Under the pieces are notes generated by a model. The model saw nothing but the letters and a program-made list of their open reading frames with translations, ran no database searches and was not told where the DNA came from. From Opitutia bacterium Tous-C8FEB (lineage in GTDB: Bacteria > Verrucomicrobiota > Verrucomicrobiia > Opitutales > Opitutaceae): a stretch of DNA of 33,673 bases. The stretch covers positions 1-33,673 of the forward strand of contig NEUZ01000013.1 of assembly GCA_002304435.1 (NCBI GenBank), in the 5' to 3' direction. Positions 1 through 8,421 of the stretch are shown here, piece by piece (within the stretch, counting starts at the first letter, position 1; every line of letters begins with the position of its first letter). Position numbers and translations under genes: made by a program.

Positions 1-404
1 CGGGGCAGGGCGGGACCTGGGCAGACGGGGTCCGCCGCGATCGGCTGGGCGCGGCTTGGCCCGAAGGGTTTGCGGGCGAGGACCGCGGGGTGCGCGAGAA
101 TGTGCTCTACCAAGTGGCGTACCAGGGCTACCTGGAACGAGAGGAGCGCCAATGGCGCCGCCGCGAGCACGTCGACCGGATCCGGCTGCCGGAGACGCTC
201 GACTACGCCGGGATCCGCGGCCTGCGGCGCGAGGGCGCGCAGAAACTCGCCGCAGCGCGGCCGCTGACCTTGGGCCAAGCCAGCCGCATCAGCGGCGTCA
301 CGCCCGCGGATATCAGTATTATTCTAGTGTGGCTCGAAGCCCGGTCGGGCAGGGGAGGGGACGGCCCCGGAACGTGCCTGGCGGAGCCGCCGGCGCTGGC
401 GTGA
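1..404 (+). CDS. mnmG: MnmG (GidA) C-terminal fragment, tRNA uridine-5-carboxymethylaminomethyl synthesis enzyme
   Basis: This is the 3' end of a gene that starts before the window; the first complete codon is at 3. MnmG is the FAD-containing partner of MnmE and modifies U34 of tRNAs that read codons ending in A or G. The fragment shows the family's C-terminal helical domain: a YQGYLERE segment, then residues matching the family pattern DYAGIRGLRREGAQKL, then the signature GQASRISGVTPADI followed by a hydrophobic helix (IILVWLE). This C-terminal domain contacts MnmE and tRNA. A tail of about 20 residues rich in Gly and Pro follows the conserved part before the TGA. The GTG at 90 is an internal codon, because the frame stays open to the window edge and the upstream residues continue the domain. 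Confidence 0.9.
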   Translation, partial: GQGGTWADGVRRDRLGAAWPEGFAGEDRGVRENVLYQVAYQGYLEREERQWRRREHVDRIRLPETLDYAGIRGLRREGAQKLAAARPLTLGQASRISGVTPADISIILVWLEARSGRGGDGPGTCLAEPPALA

Positions 405-553
405 GGCGTCCGGGCGCGATCCGGAAGCGGGGCCTCGTTCCGCCTCCAGCGGCTCGGTAATTGAATAGGTAAGCCATTGCGGGAAAGGAAATTAACTTCT
501 AATTAACCCCCGCGAAATCACCCGGGGCTCGGTCGCGCGCAGCCGGTAGCGTC

Positions 554-586
554 TGCCTCCAGTGTGCCTTCAGTGTGCCTCCAGTT
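554..586. repeat. Three 11-bp tandem repeats, block A
   Basis: Three consecutive 11-bp units are visible: TGCCTCCAGTG (554-564), TGCCTTCAGTG (565-575) and TGCCTCCAGTT (576-586). They differ at only one or two positions. The period is about one DNA helical turn, so a protein could contact every unit on the same face of the helix. Confidence 0.8.
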
Positions 587-590
587 CTCC

Positions 591-623
591 TTCGATTCTC
601 GTTCGATTGTCGTTCGATGCTCA
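591..623. repeat. Three 11-bp tandem repeats, block B
   Basis: Three consecutive 11-bp units are visible: TTCGATTCTCG (591-601), TTCGATTGTCG (602-612) and TTCGATGCTCA (613-623). The unit differs from block A but has the same 11-bp period, and the preceding TCCAGTTCTCC (580-590) matches it at 7 of 11 positions. The whole stretch 554-623 is therefore periodic. OmpR/PhoB-type winged-helix regulators are known to bind direct repeats spaced by 11 bp; that link is inference. Confidence 0.8.
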
Positions 624-751
624 TTTCATCGGTAAGCCCGGCTGAAACGACCAGTTTGGCTGACCCGCGGAGTCTCGGCTCGCCAGCGCCGCGGGGGCGG
701 GCCAAGAAACGGCCGCTCCCGTCCGCCGCCCGGGGAGCAAAATAACTTAAA

Positions 752-1351
752 GTGTTAACAGAAAAGTACTTAAATATAATTAAAGACCGCCGGGAAGGCC
801 TCCGGCGGGATTTGGCGCCGCTCTTCCCGGGTCCGGCGGCGCGGGACTTTACCTGGGAAGTGGGCTGCGGGCACGGGCATTACCTGACGGACTACGCGGC
901 GGCCCACCCGGGGGAACTCTGCGTGGGGATTGACCTGCTGGCCGACCGGATCGTGCGGGCGAACCGCAAGCGCGACCGGGCCCGCGCCGCGAACCTCCAC
1001 TTCCTCCAGGCGGAGGCGCGGTTATTCCTCAGTGAATTGCCCGCCGCGGCCCGGATCGGGCGCCTGCTGCTCTTGTTTCCGGATCCCTGGCCCAAGGCGC
1101 GGCACCACAAACACCGCATCCTGCAGGCCGATTTCCTCTCCGCGGTGGCGGGGCGGGCAGCGCCGGGGTGCCGGTTTTACTTTCGGACGGACTTTGCGCC
1201 TTACCTAGAGGAGGGCCGGACCGCCCTCGCCGGGCATCCGCGGTGGGAGGTGGTCGACGAACCCTTCCCGTTTGAGCGGGAAACGGTCTTCCAGGCCCGG
1301 GCGCCCACCTTCGGCTCCTGCGTGGCCCGGCTCCGGGACGGGGGTCATTAG
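752..1351 (+). CDS. trmB: tRNA (guanine-N7-)-methyltransferase TrmB
   Basis: TrmB transfers a methyl group from S-adenosylmethionine to N7 of G46 in the variable loop of tRNA, in the cytoplasm. The 199-residue length fits the family. A SAM-binding glycine motif EVGCGHGHY lies at residues 36-44, an acidic ribose-binding GIDLLADR around 59-66, and the hallmark FPDPWPKARHHKHR around 109-122, which carries catalytic and tRNA-binding residues. The C-terminal part (FRTDFAPYLEEG, then FERE near the end) also matches. The start is GTG at 752. An in-frame TAA at 743-745 rules out anything further upstream, and a GGGGAG at 732-737 sits about 14 nt before it. The first dozen codons are unusually A/T-rich for this genome, which fits low mRNA structure at the start. 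Confidence 0.93.
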   Translation: MLTEKYLNIIKDRREGLRRDLAPLFPGPAARDFTWEVGCGHGHYLTDYAAAHPGELCVGIDLLADRIVRANRKRDRARAANLHFLQAEARLFLSELPAAARIGRLLLLFPDPWPKARHHKHRILQADFLSAVAGRAAPGCRFYFRTDFAPYLEEGRTALAGHPRWEVVDEPFPFERETVFQARAPTFGSCVARLRDGGH

Positions 1352-1369
1352 TTGCCCCCGGGGGGTCAA

Positions 1370-1402
1370 GCTGGCCGCTTATTTTCCTCCGAACGGGCCA
1401 GC
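1370..1402 (+). terminator. Possible trmB terminator hairpin
   Basis: GCTGGCC (1370-1376) and GGCCAGC (1396-1402) form a perfect 7-bp inverted repeat with a 19-nt loop, 18 nt after the trmB stop codon. A short ATTTT follows at 1410-1414. The long loop and weak T-tract make this only a possible terminator separating trmB from the ATP synthase operon. Confidence 0.3.
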
Positions 1403-1430
1403 CCGGCGATTTTGTAAGGTTGACGGCAGG

Positions 1431-1442
1431 GGAGGGGGAGGG
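1431..1442 (+). promoter_or_regulatory. Strong Shine-Dalgarno-like purine run before atpB
   Basis: GGAGGGGGAGGG ends 6 nt before ATG 1449. It is one of very few convincing Shine-Dalgarno sequences in the window and is the reason for choosing 1449 rather than the in-frame ATG at 1485 as the atpB start. Confidence 0.6.
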
Positions 1443-1448
1443 CTTTTG

Positions 1449-2357
1449 ATGTTCGTTTGCCTCCTTCCTGTAACCTGCGTGCCGATGCCTTGGGTTAAAT
1501 TTCTTCTCCTCTTCCTCGCCGCTTGCGGTCTCACCGGGCCGTTGCTGGCCGAAGGCGTCGCGCCGAGCGCGGCCAAGTTGGTGGACTTCGGCGGCGGCTG
1601 GTCGATCACCAACGCGATGGCGACCGGCTGGGTGTTGTCCGCGGTGCTGGTGGGGTTCATCCTCTGGCTAATCGGCAAGCCCGCGGTGATCCCTAGCAAA
1701 GGGCAGGCCGTGGTGGAGTCGCTGATCGAGGCGCTGCGCGGCGTGCTCGAGCCGATCGTGGGCCCGAAGGCATTTCCCGCTTCCTTCCCGCTGCTGATCA
1801 CTTTCTTCATCTTCATCCTGTTTCATAACTGGATGGGCCTGCTGCCCGGCGTGGGCACGATGGGCTGGGGCCAGATGGTCGATGGCCACTTCCAGCTCAC
1901 GCGCCCGCTGATCCGCCCGCATAACGCGGACTTCAACGGCACGGTGGCGCTCGCGCTCGTCTCCTTCGGCGCGTGGGCCATTATCGTCTTCAAGTTCGCC
2001 GGCCCGAAGGTGATCTTCGCCGATCTCTTCGGCAACAAAGCGGACAAGCGCGAGACGCCCGGCTGGCTCTACCCGATCCTCTCGTTGGTGTTCCTCGTGG
2101 TCGGCTGCATCGAGGTGTTCTCGATCGCCATCCGTCCCTTCACCCTTTCGGTGCGACTCTTCGGCAACGTCTTCGGTGGCGAGAACCTGCTGCACGGGAC
2201 CGGCTTTATCTTCGTCTTCTACTTTATGGAGCTGATGGTCGGCGTCATTCAGGCGCTCGTCTTCACGCTCCTGACGGCGGTGTACATCGGGCTGCTCTGC
2301 AACCACGAGGGCGGCGACCACGGCCACGAGGAAGGCCACGGCGAGGCGCACCACTGA
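1449..2357 (+). CDS. atpB: F0F1 ATP synthase subunit a
   Basis: Subunit a is the membrane stator that forms the two proton half-channels against the c-ring. The protein is 302 residues from ATG 1449. An alternative ATG at 1485 would give a more classical signal-like start (MPWVKFLLLF), but it has no ribosome-binding sequence. The open frame extends upstream into trmB, which I do not believe is translated. Diagnostic sequence is FTLSVRLFGNVFGGE at about 231-245, containing the essential arginine (about Arg236) that faces the c-ring carboxylate. Five or more hydrophobic helices are visible (about 57-76, 112-134, 164-184, 208-228, 253-284). The C-terminus ends in a histidine- and acid-rich tail (residues about 286-302, with seven His). 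It opens the ATP synthase operon; no atpI-like gene precedes it. Confidence 0.95.
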   Translation: MFVCLLPVTCVPMPWVKFLLLFLAACGLTGPLLAEGVAPSAAKLVDFGGGWSITNAMATGWVLSAVLVGFILWLIGKPAVIPSKGQAVVESLIEALRGVLEPIVGPKAFPASFPLLITFFIFILFHNWMGLLPGVGTMGWGQMVDGHFQLTRPLIRPHNADFNGTVALALVSFGAWAIIVFKFAGPKVIFADLFGNKADKRETPGWLYPILSLVFLVVGCIEVFSIAIRPFTLSVRLFGNVFGGENLLHGTGFIFVFYFMELMVGVIQALVFTLLTAVYIGLLCNHEGGDHGHEEGHGEAHH

Positions 2358-2430
2358 GACCCTTTCCCGCCGGGAGCGTGCCAAAGCGTGCGCACGGCGG
2401 ATCTCCAACCACACAACGAAAGACACCACC

Positions 2431-2640
2431 ATGATCCCCGTCCTCGCTGAACTGCAGGGCAATATCGCGAGCGCCTTCGGCCTCCTCGGCGCCGCCCTCG
2501 GCGTCGGCCTCATCGGCTTCCGCGCCGTCGAGGCGGTCGGCCGCAACCCGGCCGCGTCCGGCAAGATCCTCGTCCAAGCCATCATCGGTATGGCGCTGGC
2601 CGAAGGTCTCGGCATCCTCGCGCTGTTCCTCGCGAAGTAA
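2431..2640 (+). CDS. atpE: F0F1 ATP synthase subunit c
   Basis: Subunit c is the proton-carrying proteolipid that oligomerises into the membrane rotor ring. The product is 69 residues with two hydrophobic helices joined by the polar loop [12 protein letters not shown] (about 31-42), which contains the conserved Arg-Asn-Pro that contacts gamma and epsilon. The ion-carrying carboxylate is Glu58, in ALAEGLGI. Helix 1 ([14 protein letters not shown]) carries the glycine-rich packing motif and has no Gln or Glu, and no Ser/Thr follows Glu58, so the sodium-binding signature is absent and proton coupling is expected (inference from known c-ring families). The start ATG has no Shine-Dalgarno; the leader is rich in A and C. 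A terminator-like hairpin follows the gene. Confidence 0.96.
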   Translation: MIPVLAELQGNIASAFGLLGAALGVGLIGFRAVEAVGRNPAASGKILVQAIIGMALAEGLGILALFLAK

Positions 2641-2653
2641 TTGTCCCTTACCC

Positions 2654-2690
2654 GGCGGCGGGCCTCCTAGTCCGCCGCCCTTTTCCTTTT
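2654..2690 (+). terminator. Terminator-like hairpin between atpE and atpF
   Basis: GGCGGCGG (2654-2661) pairs perfectly with CCGCCGCC (2672-2679), extendable by one G-U pair, leaving an 8-10 nt loop. CTTTTCCTTTT follows directly. This has the form of an intrinsic terminator or RNA-processing signal 13 nt after the atpE stop codon and 23 nt before atpF. The downstream genes must still be expressed, so partial read-through or 3'-end protection of atpE mRNA is the likely role. That would favour the high c-subunit copy number. Confidence 0.65.
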
Positions 2691-2702
2691 CCCGCACCTG
2701 CC

Positions 2703-3248
2703 ATGACGCTTCCCCTCTTCCTCGCCGCCGCCCAAGGGGCCGCCCAGCCCGGTATCGTCGAGACCTTCGGTCTCGAGACGAAGTACATCATCATGCAGGT
2801 GGTCAGCTTCCTGATCGTCCTGGGGGTGCTGTACAAGTTCGGTATCAAGCCGGTCACCGCCACGATGGAGGAGCGGAACCGCAAGATTGAGGCCGGCATC
2901 CGCCACGCCGAGGAAATGCAGGCCAAGCTCGCGGCCACGCAGGCCGAGAGCGCCGCCATCGTGAAGCAGGCGCACGGCGAGGCCGCGCGCATCGTCGATG
3001 ACGCCCGCAAGTCCGCCAAGGAGTTCCTCGATAAGCAGACCCAGGAGGCGACGGCCAAGGCCAATGACCTCATCGCCAAGGCCCAGCAGGCGACCCAGCT
3101 GGAGCACCGCCGGATGCTGGCGGAGGCCCGCGCCGAGGTGGCCCGCCTCGTGGTCACGACCACCGAGCGCGTCCTCGCTCGTAAGCTCACGGATGCCGAC
3201 CGCGCCGCCTATAATGATGCGGCCACGCGCGAGCTGACCAGCGTCTAA
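2703..3248 (+). CDS. atpF: F0F1 ATP synthase subunit b
   Basis: Subunit b is the peripheral stalk that ties subunit a to F1. The 181-residue product has a short N-terminal extension, then one hydrophobic helix (about residues 28-48, [19 protein letters not shown]), then a long charged, Ala/Glu/Lys-rich helix (about 55-165) typical of the dimeric coiled coil, including the [21 protein letters not shown] region. The C-terminal segment around [18 protein letters not shown] corresponds to the delta-binding end. Only one b gene is present, so the stalk is probably a homodimer. The ATG lies in a C/T-rich leader (CCCGCACCTGCC) without Shine-Dalgarno. Confidence 0.93.
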   Translation: MTLPLFLAAAQGAAQPGIVETFGLETKYIIMQVVSFLIVLGVLYKFGIKPVTATMEERNRKIEAGIRHAEEMQAKLAATQAESAAIVKQAHGEAARIVDDARKSAKEFLDKQTQEATAKANDLIAKAQQATQLEHRRMLAEARAEVARLVVTTTERVLARKLTDADRAAYNDAATRELTSV

Positions 3249-3266
3249 GCCTTTCCCCGCGTCCCA

Positions 3267-3662
3267 ATGGCCTCCGGCAAGAAGCAATCCCAGCAGTTCG
3301 CGCGGCAGCTATTGGAGCTGAGCCTGGTTGACGGCGCCGTCTCCCCTGAGCACGTGGCCGGGGTGCTCGCCTACCTCGAGCGCACCCGCCCGGCCAACGC
3401 CCTGCGCGTCCTCCGCGCGTACCAGCGCCTCGTCACCAGCGCCATCGCCCGCGGCCAGGCGGTGGTCGAGCACGCCGGTTCGATCAACGACCGAGCGCTG
3501 GCCGATATCGCCGCCGCGATGAGCCGCCGCTACGGCCGCTCGATTACCGGCACCGCTCGCCGCAACGATGCGCTCCTCGCCGGCCTCCGCGTCCGCGTCG
3601 GGGACGATGTGTATGAGTCCTCTGTGGCCGGCCAGCTCGCCCAGCTCGCCGCCGCCGTCTGA
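3267..3662 (+). CDS. atpH: F0F1 ATP synthase subunit delta (short form)
   Basis: Delta joins the b stalk to the N-termini of the alpha subunits. The gene sits in the canonical place between atpF and atpA. Its C-terminal part matches the family's most conserved stretch: DALLAGLRVRVGDDVYESSV (about residues 101-120), the counterpart of the classical 'GG..VRIGD...DGSV' block, followed by QLAQLAAAV. At 131 residues it is well short of the usual 170-180. The N-terminal six-helix domain seems reduced, with recognisable helices only from about residue 5. There is no in-frame extension, because the atpF stop lies 18 nt upstream. The identity rests on position and the C-terminal motif. Confidence 0.88.
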   Translation: MASGKKQSQQFARQLLELSLVDGAVSPEHVAGVLAYLERTRPANALRVLRAYQRLVTSAIARGQAVVEHAGSINDRALADIAAAMSRRYGRSITGTARRNDALLAGLRVRVGDDVYESSVAGQLAQLAAAV

Positions 3663-3695
3663 TCCCACTCCCTGCCTCCACCTCCCCGTTTTCCG

Positions 3696-5222
3696 ATGAG
3701 CTCCGTCCTCGAACAAATCGAACAACAGATCGCCAAGCTGTCCGCCAAGGCGGTCAAGAAGAACACCGGCACCATCCGCGCGGTCGCCGACGGCGTCGCC
3801 AAGATCGAAGGCCTCTCGGAGGTGATGTACAATGAGATGGTGCAGTTCCCGGGTGGGGCGATCGGAATCGCCCTCAACCTGGAAGAGGACGAGGTCGGCT
3901 GCGTGGTGCTGGGCGACATTTCGCAGCTGAAGCAGGGCGACGAGGTCCAGACCACGGGTCGCCTGCTGTCGGTGCCCTGCGGCAAGTCGCTGCTCGGCCG
4001 CGCGGTCGACGCGCTGGGCAACCCGGTTGATGGCAAGGGCCCGCTCGGCGCGTCCGAGTTCTATCCGGTGGAGCGCATCGCCCCCGGCATCATCGTCCGC
4101 AAGTCGGTCTCGCAGCCCCTGTTCACGGGCATTATGGCGATCGACTCGATGATCCCGATTGGCCGCGGCCAGCGTGAGCTGATCATCGGCGACCGCGGCA
4201 CGGGCAAGACCACCATCGCGATCGACACGATCATCAATCAGGCGAAGATCAACAAGGTCGGGCTCGCGAGCGGCGATAAGAACTTCCGCCCCGTCTATTC
4301 GATCTACGTCGCGGTCGGGCAGAAGAATTCGAATATTGTCCGTACCATCAGCGCCCTCGAGGCCGCGGGCGCGCTGGAATATACGATCATTGTCGCCGCC
4401 CCCGCGGCGGACAACCCCGCCAATCAGTACTTGGCCCCGTTCTCGGGTGCCGCGATGGGCGAGTGGTTTATGGAAAACGGGATGGATGCGCTGATCGTCT
4501 ATGATGATCTCTCCAAGCACGCCGTCGCCTATCGCCAGATCTCGCTGATCCTGAAGCGTCCCTCCGGCCGCGAGGCCTACCCGGGCGACGTGTTCTATCT
4601 GCACTCGCGCCTGCTGGAGCGTTCCGCCCGCCTCGAGGGCAAGGGCTCGCTCACCGGCCTGCCGATCATTGAAACCCAAGCGGGCGACGTCTCGGCGTAC
4701 ATTCCGACGAACGTAATCTCCATCACCGATGGACAGATCTTCCTCGAGACGGACCTCTTCAATCAAGGTATCCGCCCCGCGGTGTCGGTCGGTCTCTCGG
4801 TGTCCCGCGTCGGTTCCGCCGCGCAGATCAAGGCCACCAAGCAGGTCGGCGGCAAACTGAAGGGTGAGCTGGCGCAGTTCCGCGAGCTCGCGGCTTTCGC
4901 GCAGTTCGGCTCTGACCTCGACGCGAAGACCAAGGCCCAGCTGGACCGTGGCTCCCGCATCGTTGAGCTCTTCAAGCAGCCCCAGTTCAGCCCGCTGCCG
5001 ATCGAGCTGCAGGTGGCGATTCTCTTCGCGATGCAGAAGGGCTTCTTCGATCCGATCGACGTCAAGAAGGTGGTCGCCGCGGCCTCCGCGATGAAGGAGT
5101 TCTTCACCCGTCGGAAGGACGCTCTCCTCACCGAGATCCGCACCAAGGCCGCTCTCGACAAGGACCTCGAGGCCAAGCTCCTGGCCGCGTGCGAGGAGTG
5201 GAAGGCCGGTTTCACCGCCTGA
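3696..5222 (+). CDS. atpA: F0F1 ATP synthase subunit alpha
   Basis: Alpha carries the non-catalytic nucleotide sites and contributes the arginine finger to the catalytic sites on beta. The product is 508 residues. The N-terminal beta-barrel ([16 protein letters not shown], about 25-40) leads to [13 protein letters not shown] and the P-loop GDRGTGKT at 165-172. Most alpha subunits read GDRQTGKT here, so the usual Gln is Gly. A segment of about 13 extra residues relative to E. coli follows the P-loop helix (about 183-202); a similar lengthening occurs in mitochondrial alpha. [37 protein letters not shown] and [22 protein letters not shown] are all present, as is [10 protein letters not shown] with the arginine-finger region. 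The leader is C/T-rich and ends TTCCG directly before ATG. Confidence 0.97.
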   Translation: MSSVLEQIEQQIAKLSAKAVKKNTGTIRAVADGVAKIEGLSEVMYNEMVQFPGGAIGIALNLEEDEVGCVVLGDISQLKQGDEVQTTGRLLSVPCGKSLLGRAVDALGNPVDGKGPLGASEFYPVERIAPGIIVRKSVSQPLFTGIMAIDSMIPIGRGQRELIIGDRGTGKTTIAIDTIINQAKINKVGLASGDKNFRPVYSIYVAVGQKNSNIVRTISALEAAGALEYTIIVAAPAADNPANQYLAPFSGAAMGEWFMENGMDALIVYDDLSKHAVAYRQISLILKRPSGREAYPGDVFYLHSRLLERSARLEGKGSLTGLPIIETQAGDVSAYIPTNVISITDGQIFLETDLFNQGIRPAVSVGLSVSRVGSAAQIKATKQVGGKLKGELAQFRELAAFAQFGSDLDAKTKAQLDRGSRIVELFKQPQFSPLPIELQVAILFAMQKGFFDPIDVKKVVAAASAMKEFFTRRKDALLTEIRTKAALDKDLEAKLLAACEEWKAGFTA

Positions 5223-5228
5223 TCCCCG

Positions 5229-5247
5229 GGCGCCTTTTCCCGGCGCC
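5229..5247 (+). other. Small inverted repeat between atpA and atpG
   Basis: GGCGCC (5229-5234) and GGCGCC (5242-5247) flank a 7-nt loop TTTTCCC, 6 nt after the atpA stop. No T-tract follows. It could be an intercistronic RNA hairpin but may be chance in this GC-rich DNA. Confidence 0.25.
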
Positions 5248-5291
5248 AGCCCACCTTACGCCTCCGCCGCTTCCCGCCTCCCTTCCCGCAG

Positions 5292-7629
<2,338 letters not shown>

Positions 7630-7636
7630 TCCCGTT

Positions 7637-8044
7637 ATGCCGCTCACCCTCGAGATCGTCACGCCGGACGCCCGCGTGTACTCCGATACCATCGACACCG
7701 TGGTCATCCCCACGGTTGAGGGTGAGATCGGCATCTTGCCCGGGCACATCCCGCTGCTCACCCAAGTGGAGCACGGGGAACTCCGGGTCACCAAGGGAGC
7801 CGCCACCTCGTTCCTCGCCGTGAGCGGGGGGTTTGCCGAGGTCGGGGGCGATGTGGTCCGGGTTCTGGCCGAGAACGCCATCACTGAGGAGAAGATCGAC
7901 GAGAATGCGGTCGAGGCGGCCTTGCGCCGGGCGCAGGCGGAGATCGAGTCGGCCAAGCACCTGGATCCGCAGCAGTACGAGCACTTGCAGGAGCTCGTGC
8001 GCTACTCCGGCGTCCAGCTGGCCCTCAAGCGCCGCCGCCGCTAA
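7637..8044 (+). CDS. atpC: F0F1 ATP synthase subunit epsilon
   Basis: Epsilon binds gamma at the foot of the central stalk and can inhibit ATP hydrolysis. The 135-residue product has the N-terminal beta-sandwich (LTLEIVTPDARVY, then EGEIGILPGHIPLLTQVEHGELRV at about 30-53 and SGGFAEVGGDVVRVLAENA), then a C-terminal helical hairpin (about 88-131) ending in the basic run KRRRR. It starts 7 nt after the atpD stop and closes the operon. Confidence 0.95.
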   Translation: MPLTLEIVTPDARVYSDTIDTVVIPTVEGEIGILPGHIPLLTQVEHGELRVTKGAATSFLAVSGGFAEVGGDVVRVLAENAITEEKIDENAVEAALRRAQAEIESAKHLDPQQYEHLQELVRYSGVQLALKRRRR

Positions 8045-8150
8045 GCTCGGGTTGGGTGGGGGAAAGCCCCGCCGTATTTCCACTCGGCAAATCCGGCTCG
8101 CCAATGCAGCGGAGCCGGCGTTTCCTTCTGATACCCGGTCTCACTCCCGT
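8045..8150. other. Intergenic region between the atp and feo operons
   Basis: This 106-bp gap has a possible terminator (8093-8126). I searched by eye for a Fur box (GATAATGATTATC-like) and did not find one, so iron control of feo cannot be argued from this sequence. Confidence 0.4.
8093..8126 (+). terminator. Possible terminator of the ATP synthase operon
   Basis: CCGGCTC (8093-8099) pairs perfectly with GAGCCGG (8112-8118) across a 12-nt loop. A T/C-rich run (TTTCCTTCT) follows from 8121. It lies 49 nt past the atpC stop, in front of feoA. Confidence 0.5.
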
Positions 8151-8405
8151 ATGTCCGCCTCACCCTTCCCGCTGACCCCGCTCTGCCAGCTGCCCGCTGG
8201 GGAGACGGGTCGTATCCTGCGGCTGACGGGGGACGAGGGGTTTTGCCAGCGGATCCGGGAGATGGGCTGCGGGGAGGCGGCTTTGGTGACGAAGCTTTCC
8301 GGCACCACGATGAGTCTTTGCCGGGTGAAGGGGATGCGCCTCGCCCTGAACCATCGCGCGGCGATGAGCATTTTGGTGGAGCACCTGCCGTTGGCGCCGC
8401 GCTGA
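8151..8405 (+). CDS. feoA: Ferrous iron transport accessory protein FeoA
   Basis: FeoA is a small cytosolic SH3-like protein that binds the FeoB ferrous iron transporter and supports its activity. From ATG 8151 the product is 84 residues. It shows the family pattern: LCQLPAGETGRILRLTGDE near the N-terminus, RIREMGCGEAA in the middle (the usual 'R..ELG..pG' turn, with GEA in place of PGA), then VTKLSGTTMSLCRVKGMRLALN and a C-terminal helix with the typical 'A..I' (AAMSIL). The frame is open further upstream, but the family length and the feoB neighbour support ATG 8151. feoB begins 16 nt after the stop, so the two are probably co-transcribed and translationally linked. Confidence 0.9.
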   Translation: MSASPFPLTPLCQLPAGETGRILRLTGDEGFCQRIREMGCGEAALVTKLSGTTMSLCRVKGMRLALNHRAAMSILVEHLPLAPR

Positions 8406-8421
8406 AGCGCCTTCTCGCCAG

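Larger units (their letters stand above)
405..751. other. 347-bp intergenic region between mnmG and trmB
   Basis: I see no gene here. The region has an A/T-rich patch at about 488-505 (ATTAACTTCTAATTAA), which is unusual in this GC-rich context and could hold promoter elements, two blocks of 11-bp direct repeats (annotated separately), and a second A/T-rich patch at 740-782 that runs into the trmB start. A 68-codon minus-strand reading frame crosses it but shows no recognisable protein features. Confidence 0.6.

Noticed and set aside
56-460. 134-codon plus-strand frame over the mnmG end
   Set aside because: It runs in another frame from the conserved MnmG C-terminal domain and is Arg/Pro-rich shadow sequence.
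499-705. 68-codon minus-strand frame across the 11-bp repeats
   Set aside because: Translation shows no family pattern and its sequence is dictated by the repeats; a small protein cannot be excluded but is unsupported.
1420-1425. TTGACG resembling a -35 box before atpB
   Set aside because: No -10-like hexamer lies 16-18 nt downstream before the start codon, so I do not call a promoter.
1272-1448. In-frame upstream extension of atpB inside trmB
   Set aside because: It would add 59 residues that overlap the trmB coding end and match nothing in subunit a; a strong SD precedes ATG 1449.
8045-8150. Fur box upstream of feoA
   Set aside because: No recognisable 19-bp Fur-like palindrome was seen in the gap.
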